Positions 35,701 through 44,388 of a stretch of 64,000 bases of DNA are shown piece after piece; the first letter of the stretch is position 1, and each line of letters starts with the position of its first letter. The notes under the pieces were generated by a model. That model was not told the origin of the DNA, searched no databases, and was given only the letters and a program-made list of their open reading frames with translations. Position numbers and translations under genes: made by a program. The stretch lies in contig NZ_SRPF01000003.1 of NCBI RefSeq assembly GCF_004785685.1, forward strand, positions 62,001-126,000. Direction: 5' to 3'. This DNA comes from Marinobacter confluentis. Lineage in GTDB: Bacteria > Pseudomonadota > Gammaproteobacteria > Pseudomonadales > Oleiphilaceae.

Positions 35701-35881
35701 CTTTGGTGGCCTGGCACCAATCATCGCGGAAACGTCCCTGCAGGCAATCTACCTGATTCCCATGGCGGTATCCCTGGGCTTCGGCATCGTGTTTGCCACC
35801 GCGCTGATCCTGTTTCTGGTGCCCTGCCTATACCTGGTGCTGGAAGATGCAAAGGGTCTGGTTAACGGCTTGAAATCTTGA
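32780..35881 (+). CDS. RND superfamily efflux permease
   Basis: Proton-driven inner-membrane pump of 1033 residues. The start is the ATG at 32780 ([16 protein letters not shown]), overlapping the adaptor by eight bases. Features: first helix at [20 protein letters not shown], porter motif [23 protein letters not shown], and helix 4 with [17 protein letters not shown], which carries the two proton-relay aspartates. The second half repeats the pattern ([15 protein letters not shown]). The group resembles the AcrB-type pumps often found in marine bacteria with broad or unknown substrates. The 3' end overlaps the convergent DctP-like gene by 20 bases. Confidence 0.93.
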   Translation: MSESPRKQGWVGPIEWMARNSIAANLIMIMLLAGGFWMATEVQKEVFPQFQLDMVQVSVSYPGASPEEVEQGILLPVEEAVQGIQSIEEMTSTAREGSGNIQLELVVGTNRMQALQDIEQAVDRIRTFPEQAEEPRVRLITPTRDVMELTLYGDVDIWTLRQLGEQLRNRLLVEDAITQAVINDVPTYLTSVEIPQETLRKYNLTLSEVASRIEQSSEDIPAGSMATGTGDILLRLKDRKQWADAFESIVILNAESGGAVTLGDIATVRDGFEESGFHSRFNGVPSVEIEIFRTGAQSPLDIAAAVETVMAEMEVTLPDAVKLRIDSNRAEDFEDRMDMLLENGVMAMLIVLVILSLFLEYRLAFWIMMGMTISFVGSVLFLPVMDVSINMISMFGFLMVLGIVVDDAIVVGENIYEYREKGMNFMDAAIQGAKDIAGPVTFSILTNIVAFLPLLFIPGVTGKFWWPLGVVVILVLAISLIEALFILPAHLAHSGKGKVTIYGHWMHAIQRVFSRGFQAVVDRGYRPLLDLALRFRYITLSAAVTIMVVSGAYAVSDHMGMIMMPEAPADEIEAGLRLPVGTTARRAGEMAMTITRDTQRLFEENNLGRNVEGIKTNVRGQEFIDVELVLLPEEQRDMSVQEIIDLWRNELGDFKGVDQITFESEQGPGSWRDDISVDLSHTDIDTLARASQRFVEEMKQISQTRNVNDNYSTGKPQFDISLTGEGRALGLSGAEVGRQLRDAFYGSIALRQLRGINENEVRVMLPEYQRQDVHYLENFVVRTSEGQEVPLMDVAEVTISESFRSIDRRDGRRVITVGTDVQPKSAISQVLELTQTEILPQLRADFPGLTWTFQGSQADLRESTSALWGGFGLAMFAIFALLAIAFGSYLQPLVVMLAIPFGAVGAIIGHMILGMELSLVSIMGIVALSGVVVNDSLIMVTYANRQRDRLGPAEAIYEAGLRRFRPIVLTTLTTFGGLAPIIAETSLQAIYLIPMAVSLGFGIVFATALILFLVPCLYLVLEDAKGLVNGLKS

Positions 35882-36848
35882 TCGCCTCGTCGACGATGGT
35901 TTTACCGATTTCAGGTTCGTATTTGGCCCAGATGGGGCGCATCACCGTCTGCCAACGCGCCAGTTGCTCCGGCGTCGGTTCAAGAAGCGCCACGCTCTTC
36001 ATCCGTTTGATCGCCGCCTTGTCATTACGGCTCTTGGCAACGGCGACGGCGTTTCCGTAACGCAGGGACACGCTGGCGGCGTGCCGGAACAGACGTCGCT
36101 CTTCTTCCGTCAGTTCAGACCAGAACTCGTTATTGGTGATGAACATATAGCCCAGCACACCGTGGTTCGACTCCATCATGTAAGGCTGGTACTGGTAGAA
36201 ATTCATCGAATAGATGTTGGACCAGGTGTTTTCCTGACCGTCCACCACCCCGTCCCTCAGTGCTGGGAAAGTGGCCGGGAAAGACATCGGCACAGGCTCC
36301 GCATTTACCGCCTGGAACTGATCTTTGAGAACGTCTGAATTGATCACCCGGAAACGAAGTCCCGCCAGGTCCTGGGGGCTTTCAAAGCGGCGATCCGCCG
36401 ACAGCTGTTTCAGGCCATTGTGCAGGTAACCAAGACCCAATACGTTGTCGCCGGTCATGCTGTTCAGCAGGCGCTTGCCAGTGTCACTGGACTGGAACTC
36501 ATTCACCTTTTCCATATTCGGGAACAGGAAGGGAAGGTCAAACACCTTGAGGCTTGAAGTGTATCCGTCAAACTTGGACAGGGCAGGCGCTGCAAAGTGA
36601 ATCCGGCCTTCGGAGATCGCATCCACCGACTCTTCATCGGACATCAGTTCGGCGCTGTCGTAGACCACCACTTCAAAGCGGCCCGGCATCTTTTCCTCAA
36701 CGATGTCCTTGAACATCAGCGCCATTTTGCCTTTCGGCGTATCCGGACTAACCACATGGGAAAAAATGAGTTGCTGGGCTTCCGCCTGTGCCCCTGAAGA
36801 AAAGCTCACGCTTGCCGCAAGCAGAATCGCCCCGAAATGTATTCTCAT
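35862..36848 (-). CDS. DctP-type TRAP transporter solute-binding protein
   Basis: 328-residue periplasmic protein. The signal peptide ends near [13 protein letters not shown]. Family segments: [33 protein letters not shown] at the N-terminus, ALPVMSF-type [27 protein letters not shown] near residue 190, and [15 protein letters not shown]. Ligands of this family are mostly carboxylates such as C4-dicarboxylates. No DctQ/DctM genes of its own lie next to it; DctD is directly upstream and a sigma-54-like promoter precedes the gene. Confidence 0.92.
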   Translation of the reverse strand: MRIHFGAILLAASVSFSSGAQAEAQQLIFSHVVSPDTPKGKMALMFKDIVEEKMPGRFEVVVYDSAELMSDEESVDAISEGRIHFAAPALSKFDGYTSSLKVFDLPFLFPNMEKVNEFQSSDTGKRLLNSMTGDNVLGLGYLHNGLKQLSADRRFESPQDLAGLRFRVINSDVLKDQFQAVNAEPVPMSFPATFPALRDGVVDGQENTWSNIYSMNFYQYQPYMMESNHGVLGYMFITNNEFWSELTEEERRLFRHAASVSLRYGNAVAVAKSRNDKAAIKRMKSVALLEPTPEQLARWQTVMRPIWAKYEPEIGKTIVDEAIKISSR

Positions 36849-36924
36849 GGTTTACCTCTTCCCGATCATTATTCTTTTTTTCTCGTTGTCGAGTGGCTGC
36901 CACACGCAGCCGGGTAAAACCAGT

Positions 36925-36941
36925 AGCAATTAGCTCTCCAG
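36925..36941 (-). promoter_or_regulatory. Sigma-54-type promoter of the DctP-like gene
   Basis: On the minus strand the 17 bases read CTGGAGAGCTAATTGCT: the -24 GG and -12 GC are ten bases apart, with TTGCT at -12. This lies about 77 bases upstream of the start. A small hairpin (GGCTGC-GTGTG-GCAGCC, 36895-36911) follows in the leader. Direct match is good at -12, weaker at -24. Confidence 0.6.
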
Positions 36942-37053
36942 TTTCAGAACTCCATGAGATTACAAATTGTTAGTGAAAGGCAGGGACTGGCAATCGGCGG
37001 ATTCCCGCCAGAACCCGCCGGGTCGATCGGCGAATTTCGGCTCATTGTGACCT

Positions 37054-38433
37054 TTACTGGCTTTTACCGGCCACAAAGGTCTCCCGCTTCAGCCCGTATT
37101 TCTGCATCTTTTCGTTCAGTGTCCGGCGGGGAAGCCCCAGCACCGACATCACCTCCTTGATATTGCCGTGATGCTGGGCCAGCTCAGCGCTGATCAACGC
37201 CCTTTCGAACTGGTCAATGCGGTCATTCAGCGAGCGCTCCCCGGACAGTGTCGAGGTCTGGCTACCCAGGCCAAGCCGCATCAGGTCCGATACCGATATG
37301 CCACTGATGCTGCGGGATAGCAGGAACCGTTCAGCGGTATGTTTCAACTCGCGCACATTGCCGGGCCAGTCGTGCATTTCCAGCGCCAGAACATCCTCAT
37401 ACTCCAGCTTTGGCGCTTCCAGGTTGTTGTTTCGGCCAGCCTCTCGCAGGAAATGACTGAACAGGGCGGGAACGTCGTCAATGCGGTTTCGAAGCGCGGG
37501 AAGATGTATATCCGCAACCATCAGCCGGTAGTAAAGATCTTCCCGGAAACGTCCTTCATTGGCCGCTTCACGCAGGTCTTCCTTGGTTGCGGAGATAATG
37601 CGAACGTTGATCGGCACCGGGGTATTGGAACCCACCCTGACGACTTCCCGCTCCTGCAGTACCCTGAGCAGTTTGATCTGGAAGGACATGGGCATGCTTT
37701 CAATTTCATCCAGAAACAGAGTGCCCTGATGCGCCGCTTCCAGCAGGCCAATCCGCCGTTTCTGGGCGCCGGTAAAGGCGCCGGCCTCATGCCCGAACAG
37801 TTCACTCTCCAGCAGGCTTTCGGGAATGGCACCCACGTTGATGGGGACAAACGGCTGATCACACCTTATGCTCAGGGCGTGCAGGCTGCGGGCCACCAGC
37901 TCTTTTCCGGTGCCGGTTTCGCCGGCAATCACCACATCGGCGTTGACCCTGGCCAGGGCCTGAACATGCTGTCGCAATCGCCGGGTGGGCTCTGATTCAC
38001 CGATAATCACCGACGCCAGCCAGTCCTCGTTATCGGCCGTCACCAGCTGCGGCTGGGTCGCCAGAGTTACCTGCCGTTGCTGGCAGGCCCGTTTGATCAC
38101 ATCAATCAGTCGGTCCTGCTTGTAGGGTTTCTCGATAAAATCATAGGCCCCCAGCTTCATGGCCTCCACTGCCTGGGCGATACCGCCATGGCCGGTAATC
38201 AGAATCACCGGTATGCCGGGGTCAATGGCCTGCAACAGGCTCATACCGTCCATCCCTGGCATCCGTATATCGCTGACCACCACCCCACGGAAATCGCTGT
38301 CCAGTAACGGAAGCGCTTCCAGCGCACTGGTGAAAGTTCTGGCCTCGATGCCCGCCAGGGTCAGGCACTGGGCCACCGATTCCAGCACCGTGGGCTCGTC
38401 ATCAATGACCACCGCATGCATGATTTCATCCAT
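37054..38433 (-). CDS. dctD: Sigma-54-dependent response regulator DctD-like
   Basis: 459 residues from the ATG at 38433, which overlaps the dctB stop by one base. Receiver domain (VVIDDEPTVLES, phosphoacceptor in VVSDIRMPGMDG), AAA+ domain with Walker A GETGTGKELVARSLH, the sigma-54 contact loop ELFGHEAGAFTGAQ (GAFTGA present), and a C-terminal Fis-type helix-turn-helix (NIKEVMSVLGLPRRTLNEKMQKYGL). Fully equipped to open sigma-54 promoters. It ends the TAXI operon and lies next to the DctP-like gene, so both are probable targets. Confidence 0.92.
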   Translation of the reverse strand: MDEIMHAVVIDDEPTVLESVAQCLTLAGIEARTFTSALEALPLLDSDFRGVVVSDIRMPGMDGMSLLQAIDPGIPVILITGHGGIAQAVEAMKLGAYDFIEKPYKQDRLIDVIKRACQQRQVTLATQPQLVTADNEDWLASVIIGESEPTRRLRQHVQALARVNADVVIAGETGTGKELVARSLHALSIRCDQPFVPINVGAIPESLLESELFGHEAGAFTGAQKRRIGLLEAAHQGTLFLDEIESMPMSFQIKLLRVLQEREVVRVGSNTPVPINVRIISATKEDLREAANEGRFREDLYYRLMVADIHLPALRNRIDDVPALFSHFLREAGRNNNLEAPKLEYEDVLALEMHDWPGNVRELKHTAERFLLSRSISGISVSDLMRLGLGSQTSTLSGERSLNDRIDQFERALISAELAQHHGNIKEVMSVLGLPRRTLNEKMQKYGLKRETFVAGKSQ

Positions 38434-40586
38434 CAAACCGACTCCGCATTCTTATTATTCGTTATTGGCAATATCAGCATAAAACAGGTGCCCTTGCCTG
38501 TCTCGCTGCTGACCGTCAGTTCGGCGCCGATATCACAGGCAAGGCTGTAGCTGATGGCAAGTCCCAGCCCGACACCCTGCCCCATCGGCTTGGTGGTAAA
38601 AAAGGGCTCGAACACCCGCGCAAGCTCTTCGTCTGACATGCCGGGGCCGTTGTCTTCAATACTGAGGGCAACCTGTTCAGCCGGCTCATCAAGCTCTTTT
38701 ACATGGATCGTTATGCGCCCATCCGGCTGGCCCGCAAGGGCATCAATGGCATTGGTCAGCAGGTTGACCACAATCTGCTCCAGAACCATGGCATTGGCCT
38801 GAACCGAGTAATCCCGGGGCAGATCCACAATACATTTTACCTGTTCCTCCTCTAGCCTGGGCCCCAGTAGTTCCATGGCATAGTGAATCGGCGCCTGAAC
38901 TGACACGAAGGCGCTGCCGGAGTTGCGCTTGCCCGAGAAAATCCGCAGCTGCCGTGACAGCTTTGACAACCGCTGCACCAGGGATTCGATCTTTACCAGA
39001 TTTTCGCTGACCGCCTCAGGCTTGTCGCGCTCCAGCAGCACCTGGCTGCTGGCGACAAAGTTTGAAAGCGCGGTGATGGGCTGGTTGATTTCATGGGCGA
39101 TGGCGGCGGACATCCGGCCCAGGGCGGCCAGTTTCTGGTTCTGGGCCAGCGCCGCCTGAGCCTGCTCCAGATCCCGGGTTCGCTCTCTGACCCGCCGCTC
39201 CAGTGCCTTGTTGATTTTCTGCAGCGCCTGCTGGGCGGCGGTCAGTTCCGTTATGTCCTGTACCGTCAGTATGAACTCGTCTTTTTCCCCGGCGCGGATC
39301 GGGTTCAGGGTGTAGATCACCGGGAAGCGGCTGCCATCGGAGCGCACCCCTTCCGCCCGGCAGGCACCCTGACCAGCGGCCTCGGGGCTCCAAGGATCAA
39401 TCAGGTCCGTTGGGGCATAGTTCTGGTCCGGCTCCTCCAACCCGAACAACGTCCGTGCCTGCTCGTTCAAAAATATTGGCCGGAACCGGGAATCCAGGTT
39501 AAGCAGACCCACATCGGTATTCTGGATAATCGCCCGTTGATGGGACTCGCGCTCAGCCGTCAACCGCACCAGCGATTCCTGAGCTTCAGTGCGCCGTCGA
39601 CGCTCCCGGTAGAACAGACTGCCAACCGCAAAGCTCGCGTAGATCAGAACCATCAACACCTGCTTCGAAAACACCCGGGCCCTGATCCTCTCCAAGGGTA
39701 CCCGCAGGTGCATCCGCCAGGGATAATCGTCAATCGCCGAGGCAAACACCACCTGGGGCCCGGCGTTTTTCAGTTCCAGGGTCGTCCATTCAGTGGATTG
39801 CCACTGGGTGACTTTTTCCAGTGGTTCCACCCGACCCTTACCGTACTGCTGTGTTCTTGCAAGCCTGGATTCCAGGGCGCTGGAAATCGGGCGCAGTGAA
39901 AAATAATGCCACTGGGAATCAGCCGCCAGGAAAATAATACCGTTCTCATCCGTGACCCAGACCGGGTCGCCGGAGCTGGCCCAGCTCTGCTCCAGCCGGG
40001 CCAGGTCAATTTTTATCACGATGACCCCAAGGGTAGCCCCGCCTTCCTCTCTAACCGGCGCCGACAGGAACAGCCCCGGAATACCGGAAGTGGCACCTAC
40101 CGCAAAATAAAAACCAGCATCACCGGCCATGGCATCCAGAAAATAGGGGCGGAAGCCGTAGTTCTTGCCCACGAAACTGGTGTCTGCGTTGTAGTTACTG
40201 GAGTAGTAGGTCACCCCCTCGGGATTCATCAGAAAGATTTCGTCAGATTCCGCCTGGCGATTGATCCTTGCCAACAGACCCGACCCCTGGGAGTAACCGG
40301 TGACGGGCTGGTCCGGAAGGCTTTGCAGGGAACTCACAATCCGGGGATCCGAGGCAAGAACCTGCGGCAGATAAAGATGCCGGTCAATGGTCGCCAGCAG
40401 GGATGTGCGGTATGCCCCTAACCGCTGTAGCGAATCGGCCTTAGCCTGATTGATCTCATAGCGCATCAGCCAGCTGTCCGTGGCCAGGATGGCAAGAATA
40501 ACGCCCACCAGCCCCAACACCAGCCAGAACGGCAGGGATTTCAGTGGCAACGAATTCCGGCGCGCAACCGGCTCACGCCGGGGCAT
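38433..40586 (-). CDS. dctB: Sensor histidine kinase DctB-like with PAS domain
   Basis: 717-residue membrane kinase. TM1 near residues 18-38, a periplasmic dCACHE-type sensor about 40-290 (FLMNPEGVTYYSSNYN, YGFRPYFLDAMAG), TM2 near 305-320, a PAS domain about 345-450, coiled coil, HisKA with AAIAHEINQPITALSNF near residue 490, and a C-terminal ATPase with the N, G1 and G2 boxes (LTNAIDAL, DNGPGMSDEE, GVGLGLAIS). It should sense a small carboxylate and phosphorylate DctD. Its start lies one base after the permease stop. Confidence 0.9.
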   Translation of the reverse strand: MPRREPVARRNSLPLKSLPFWLVLGLVGVILAILATDSWLMRYEINQAKADSLQRLGAYRTSLLATIDRHLYLPQVLASDPRIVSSLQSLPDQPVTGYSQGSGLLARINRQAESDEIFLMNPEGVTYYSSNYNADTSFVGKNYGFRPYFLDAMAGDAGFYFAVGATSGIPGLFLSAPVREEGGATLGVIVIKIDLARLEQSWASSGDPVWVTDENGIIFLAADSQWHYFSLRPISSALESRLARTQQYGKGRVEPLEKVTQWQSTEWTTLELKNAGPQVVFASAIDDYPWRMHLRVPLERIRARVFSKQVLMVLIYASFAVGSLFYRERRRRTEAQESLVRLTAERESHQRAIIQNTDVGLLNLDSRFRPIFLNEQARTLFGLEEPDQNYAPTDLIDPWSPEAAGQGACRAEGVRSDGSRFPVIYTLNPIRAGEKDEFILTVQDITELTAAQQALQKINKALERRVRERTRDLEQAQAALAQNQKLAALGRMSAAIAHEINQPITALSNFVASSQVLLERDKPEAVSENLVKIESLVQRLSKLSRQLRIFSGKRNSGSAFVSVQAPIHYAMELLGPRLEEEQVKCIVDLPRDYSVQANAMVLEQIVVNLLTNAIDALAGQPDGRITIHVKELDEPAEQVALSIEDNGPGMSDEELARVFEPFFTTKPMGQGVGLGLAISYSLACDIGAELTVSSETGKGTCFMLILPITNNKNAESV

Positions 40587-40587
40587 A

Positions 40588-42594
40588 TCAATGCCCCGGG
40601 TTACGCCGGTGTTGCCAGAGGTTCAGCCCCAGCAACAGAATGATCGTTACTGCTCCGGCAATCTCGGCGGTAAGGTCAGGATAGAAAATCGCGATAACCG
40701 CACCGCTCAGGCCCAGCCTCATCCAGGCCTTCATGGCCGTGAACAGGTATCCCTCGAGCGCCGCTGCGAAAGCCGCAAGGGCCAGTATCGCGATAAACCC
40801 GTTCCAGAGCACAATGGGAAGGGGCCCGCCCTGAATAATGACCGGGTTGAACACCATGAACAGTGGAATCAGATACAGGCCCTTGGCGAATTTCCAGGCC
40901 TGGACACTGGTTTCCATGGTTTTACTACCTGCTATCGCCGCGGCGGCATAGGCCGCCAGCGCAACGGGCGGTGTTACATTGGAATCCTGGGAGTACCAGA
41001 ACACCAGCAGGTGAGCGACCAGCAGTGGTATGCCGAATTCGTTGGTCAGCGCCGGGCCGACCAGAACGATCAACACGATGTAGCTGGCCGTGACTGGCAG
41101 GCCCAGGCCGAGAATCAGACTGGCAACCGCAACCAACAGAATCGCCAGCAGGATATTGCCGTCTGCGAAGGCAATCATCATGGCGGAAAACTTGAGGCCC
41201 AGGCCGGTCAGCCCCACTACGGCCACCACAATGCCGGCAATGGCACAGGCAATACTGACTGACACCGCGTTGCGGGCACCGAGGTCCAGGCCCTGCAGCA
41301 GTTTGATAGCGCCGGAACGGGCTGCGTCTTTGAGCGCCGTGGCCAGATCGTTGTTGGCCATGCCTTTCTGGTAGGCCACAAACAGTCCATTGATGCCTGC
41401 AATCCCGACAATGCCGACCACCGCGTAGAAGCCCACCCGCATCGGCGAGATACCGATCACCAGCAAATAAACCAGCATGATGATGGGCAGCAGGAAATAC
41501 CAGCCGCTGGCCAGTACATCCTTCACCTGTGGCAGATCACTGGATGGCAGGCCCTTCATGCCCTGCTTGATGGCGATGATGTGAACAAGAAGGTAAACGG
41601 TCGCGAAATAAAGAAGCGCCGGGAAAATGCTGACTTTGACGATGTCCAGGTAAGGCACCCGGGTGTATTCCGCAATCAGGAAGGCGCCAGCGCCCATCAG
41701 CGGCGGCATGATCTGGCCACCGGTACTGGCGGCCGCTTCAATGCCGCCGGCCTGGGCCGGACGATAGCCCAGCTTCTTCATCAGCGGAATGGTAAAGGCG
41801 CCGGTGGTCACCACGTTGGCGATAGAACTGCCCGAAATGGAACCCATACTGGCGGACGCCAGAACCGCTGCCTTGGCGGGGCCACCGCGCTGGCGCCCCG
41901 TGGCCGCAAACGCAAGATCGATGAAGAAACGGCCAGCACCAGTCACTTCCAGCATGGCGCCAAACAGTACAAAGATGAATACGAAGGTGGCGGCCACGCC
42001 CAGAGGCAGGCCAAAGATGCCTTCCTGCCCCAGGAAAAGCTGGGCGCCAACACGGTCAAAGGAATAACCCCGGTGATTAAGAATGCCCGGCATCCACTCG
42101 CCAAACTCAGACAGAGGCCCGCGGGAACCAATCACCGCGTAAAGAATCGCGACAATGCCGATAACGGTCAGCCCGGTTCCAACGGCCCGGCGGCTGGCCT
42201 CCAGCAGGGTCAGGGTGCATACCCAGGCCATGACAATATCGGTATCGCTCCAGAAACCGGCGCGACCCATGATCTCGTCCAGGAAATACACAAGATAAAG
42301 CCCGGACGCGGCAGAAGCGAAAAACAGTACCGTGTCTAAGATGGCGGCGATGGGGCCACGAGGTTTACCGGGCCTTGGCCCAAAAATCAGGAAACACAGC
42401 ATCAACACCAGAGCCAGGTGAATGCCGCGCTGGTAGAACAGGCCGAGCGGTTGAATGCCCGCGCTGTATAACTGGAAAAGTGACAGCCCGATACCGACCA
42501 GGGCAATAAACCAGACCAGCGGCCGCGGGCCACTCATGGGTGTCGGCTGCCAGTCGCCGGTGGTCTGAAATGGGATAGCCGTAAGTTGACTCAT
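40588..42594 (-). CDS. TRAP transporter fused permease subunit (TAXI type)
   Basis: 668-residue inner-membrane protein with the small DctQ-like part fused in front of the DctM-like large part, the usual form of TAXI systems. Family segments: GVAATFVFIFVLFGAMLEVTGAGRFFIDLAFAATGRQRGGPAKAAVLAS followed by SGSSIANVVTTGAFTIPLMKKLGY, then GGQIMPPLMGAGAFLIAEY. Sodium-driven uptake of an organic acid is expected. Overlaps the DUF1850 gene by four bases. Confidence 0.93.
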   Translation of the reverse strand: MSQLTAIPFQTTGDWQPTPMSGPRPLVWFIALVGIGLSLFQLYSAGIQPLGLFYQRGIHLALVLMLCFLIFGPRPGKPRGPIAAILDTVLFFASAASGLYLVYFLDEIMGRAGFWSDTDIVMAWVCTLTLLEASRRAVGTGLTVIGIVAILYAVIGSRGPLSEFGEWMPGILNHRGYSFDRVGAQLFLGQEGIFGLPLGVAATFVFIFVLFGAMLEVTGAGRFFIDLAFAATGRQRGGPAKAAVLASASMGSISGSSIANVVTTGAFTIPLMKKLGYRPAQAGGIEAAASTGGQIMPPLMGAGAFLIAEYTRVPYLDIVKVSIFPALLYFATVYLLVHIIAIKQGMKGLPSSDLPQVKDVLASGWYFLLPIIMLVYLLVIGISPMRVGFYAVVGIVGIAGINGLFVAYQKGMANNDLATALKDAARSGAIKLLQGLDLGARNAVSVSIACAIAGIVVAVVGLTGLGLKFSAMMIAFADGNILLAILLVAVASLILGLGLPVTASYIVLIVLVGPALTNEFGIPLLVAHLLVFWYSQDSNVTPPVALAAYAAAAIAGSKTMETSVQAWKFAKGLYLIPLFMVFNPVIIQGGPLPIVLWNGFIAILALAAFAAALEGYLFTAMKAWMRLGLSGAVIAIFYPDLTAEIAGAVTIILLLGLNLWQHRRNPGH

Positions 42595-43106
42595 TTAAGC
42601 TCAATTCCTTTTTCGCCGGCGGGAATCAGGCGAATTTCCACAGGCTCGTTAGCCGCCAGCTGGCTGAGGCTGACCGTGTGCGAATCGACCCTGATGCGGT
42701 GATTGACAGACTCGGAACCAACCCGCAGCCGAAGTGTGTTCTGAGATATCGGCACGTTCATGTCGACAATCCGATACCCGTGCTGATCATCTGATTCGAG
42801 CGTACCGCGCCCTGCGGTGTAGCCAAGGCCTGCAGCAAAATCCGGAGTCTGACTGCTGTCCAGGATCAGCTGTTCGCCGTCAACCCTGAAACAGTCGATA
42901 ACCGGAAAGCCCTGCACCGAGTGGTTCCAGACCAGACACCAGCGGCCAGTGGCCGGAAGGCTGACCCGGGTCAGTGGCGCCTGGGAATGGCCAGTCACGG
43001 CCAGTTCCCAGGCGGCTGCGCTTTCGGCGGTTGCCGACATGGAGACGCATCCCCATGTCAGCAGCCCGACCAGCCAGCGGGCTGCCATTCTCAGACCCGA
43101 GGACAT
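42591..43106 (-). CDS. DUF1850 domain protein of the TAXI operon
   Basis: 171-residue secreted or membrane-anchored protein with an N-terminal hydrophobic signal (LVGLLTWGCVSMSATAESA). The DUF1850 pattern is visible as LAVTGHSQAPLTRVSLPATGRWCLVWNHSVQGFPVIDCF and later the GLGYTAGRG segment. DUF1850 genes are regular companions of TAXI transporters, and the role is unknown; a periplasmic accessory to the permease is plausible. Overlaps the permease gene and follows the binding-protein gene by 17 bases. Confidence 0.85.
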   Translation of the reverse strand: MSSGLRMAARWLVGLLTWGCVSMSATAESAAAWELAVTGHSQAPLTRVSLPATGRWCLVWNHSVQGFPVIDCFRVDGEQLILDSSQTPDFAAGLGYTAGRGTLESDDQHGYRIVDMNVPISQNTLRLRVGSESVNHRIRVDSHTVSLSQLAANEPVEIRLIPAGEKGIELK

Positions 43107-43123
43107 CCTGGCCTGGGCCCGGT

Positions 43124-44083
43124 TTATGGGCGCAGATTGTCAGGAATGGTTGCGCCGATTTCTTCGTAGTACCGGATAGCACCGGGGTGCAGGGGAATCG
43201 GGGTTGATTGCAGGCTGAACTCGACGGTGGTGTCGTCAGCGGCCGGGTGGATGGCCCGCAGATCCTCTACCTTGTCGAACAGCAGTTTGGTGATTTTGTA
43301 AGCCAGATCCTCAGACATCGCGGTATTCACGGTCAGCACGTTAGGGATGCCAATGGAAGCCGTTGGCTGGTCCAGACCTTCGTAAATGCCCTTGCGAAGT
43401 TCGTAAGGTGCAAACACAGGAACCGCTTCCCGTGCGTTTGCCACTTCTTCTTCCGACAGGGAGATCAGCGCGATATCGCGGGTGTTTGCCAGGCTTACAA
43501 TCGAGCTTGTTGGCGGGCCAACGCTCCAGAAACCGGCATCAATATCACCATCACGCAGGGCGTCTGCGGATTCGTTGAAGTTCAGGCTGCGAACATCGAA
43601 ATCCTCGAAGCTCATTCCGTTGGATTCCAGCAGCGCCTTGGCGTTTACTTCGGTGCCGCTACCCGGCGCGCCCACAGAAACCCGCTTGCCCGCCAGGTCA
43701 GACAGCGACGTGATGCCGGAATCTGCCAGGGTGACAATCTGAACCGCGTTTGGATAAAGCGAGGCAATGGCGGCCACATCCAGTTTGTTGCCGTTGAAGC
43801 GCTCACCGCCGTGATACGCCTGATGCACGGTATCGGCAAGTGCGATGGCAAGATCAGAATCCTGGCGATGAACCAGGCCCATGTTTTCCACCGACGCGCC
43901 GGTTACCTCTGCCACCGCTTTGTAGCCGTCAATCTCGGTACTGATCAGCTCGGCCAGGCCTCCGCCCAGTGGGTAGTAGGTACCGCCGGTGCCGCCGGTT
44001 GCAATCGATAGGTTGGTTTCTGCCTGGGCCGATACAGCACCCATCAGCAGGGACGCACTGGCTGCTATTAGCAACTTTCGCAT
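43124..44083 (-). CDS. TAXI-family TRAP transporter solute-binding protein
   Basis: 319-residue periplasmic protein; the start is the ATG at 44083 behind GAGGTG, three codons after a weaker GTG. The signal peptide ends at SAQAE. The family opening LSIATGGTGGTYYPLGGGLAELIS, the AIALADTVHQAYHGGERF block and VSVGAPGSGTEVNAKALLE define the TAXI group. First gene of the five-gene operon TAXI-DUF1850-permease-dctB-dctD behind a sigma-54 promoter. The ligand, often glutamate or 2-oxoglutarate in this family, is not known here. Confidence 0.94.
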   Translation of the reverse strand: MRKLLIAASASLLMGAVSAQAETNLSIATGGTGGTYYPLGGGLAELISTEIDGYKAVAEVTGASVENMGLVHRQDSDLAIALADTVHQAYHGGERFNGNKLDVAAIASLYPNAVQIVTLADSGITSLSDLAGKRVSVGAPGSGTEVNAKALLESNGMSFEDFDVRSLNFNESADALRDGDIDAGFWSVGPPTSSIVSLANTRDIALISLSEEEVANAREAVPVFAPYELRKGIYEGLDQPTASIGIPNVLTVNTAMSEDLAYKITKLLFDKVEDLRAIHPAADDTTVEFSLQSTPIPLHPGAIRYYEEIGATIPDNLRP

Positions 44084-44152
44084 GTTGATCACCTCGTTAT
44101 TATTTTGAATGACATTGATGCCCGGAGGACGTCAACGACGTGCTCAGGTCTT

Positions 44153-44169
44153 TGCAGCTTATGTGCCAA
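44153..44169 (-). promoter_or_regulatory. Sigma-54 promoter of the TAXI-dctBD operon
   Basis: On the minus strand: TTGGCACATAAGCTGCA. It matches the sigma-54 pattern TTGGCAC-N5-TTGCA very closely: the -24 element is complete, GG and GC are ten bases apart and TGCA sits at -12. It lies about 70 bases before the ATG. An inverted repeat ATAAGC-N8-GCTTAT at 44253-44272, about 90 bases further upstream, is where a DctD enhancer site would be expected. Confidence 0.78.
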
Positions 44170-44388
44170 CGCGGAAAAGTCCATCAAATCAGCGAATGAA
44201 ACCATCAAACCGCTTTTGATCGGCAAGAATTCGCCTATCAGTGTAAAAAGGCATAAGCGGAAATCGGCTTATTTTTAATCAGACCGGGGAGAGACTTCTG
44301 GACTATACTGGATCGATCCGCCATGGATTGGCTTCATGAAGTCGCGGCCAGGCTGAAACTGGATTCGTGGTGTTGTTGACAGGCAGGC
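44170..44388. promoter_or_regulatory. Divergent region between TAXI operon and GGDEF-EAL gene
   Basis: Non-coding. Apart from the ATAAGC/GCTTAT dyad (44253-44272) it holds a TATACT at 44304-44309 that could be a -10 element for the plus-strand GGDEF-EAL gene, without a convincing -35. Nothing else is seen. Confidence 0.35.
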
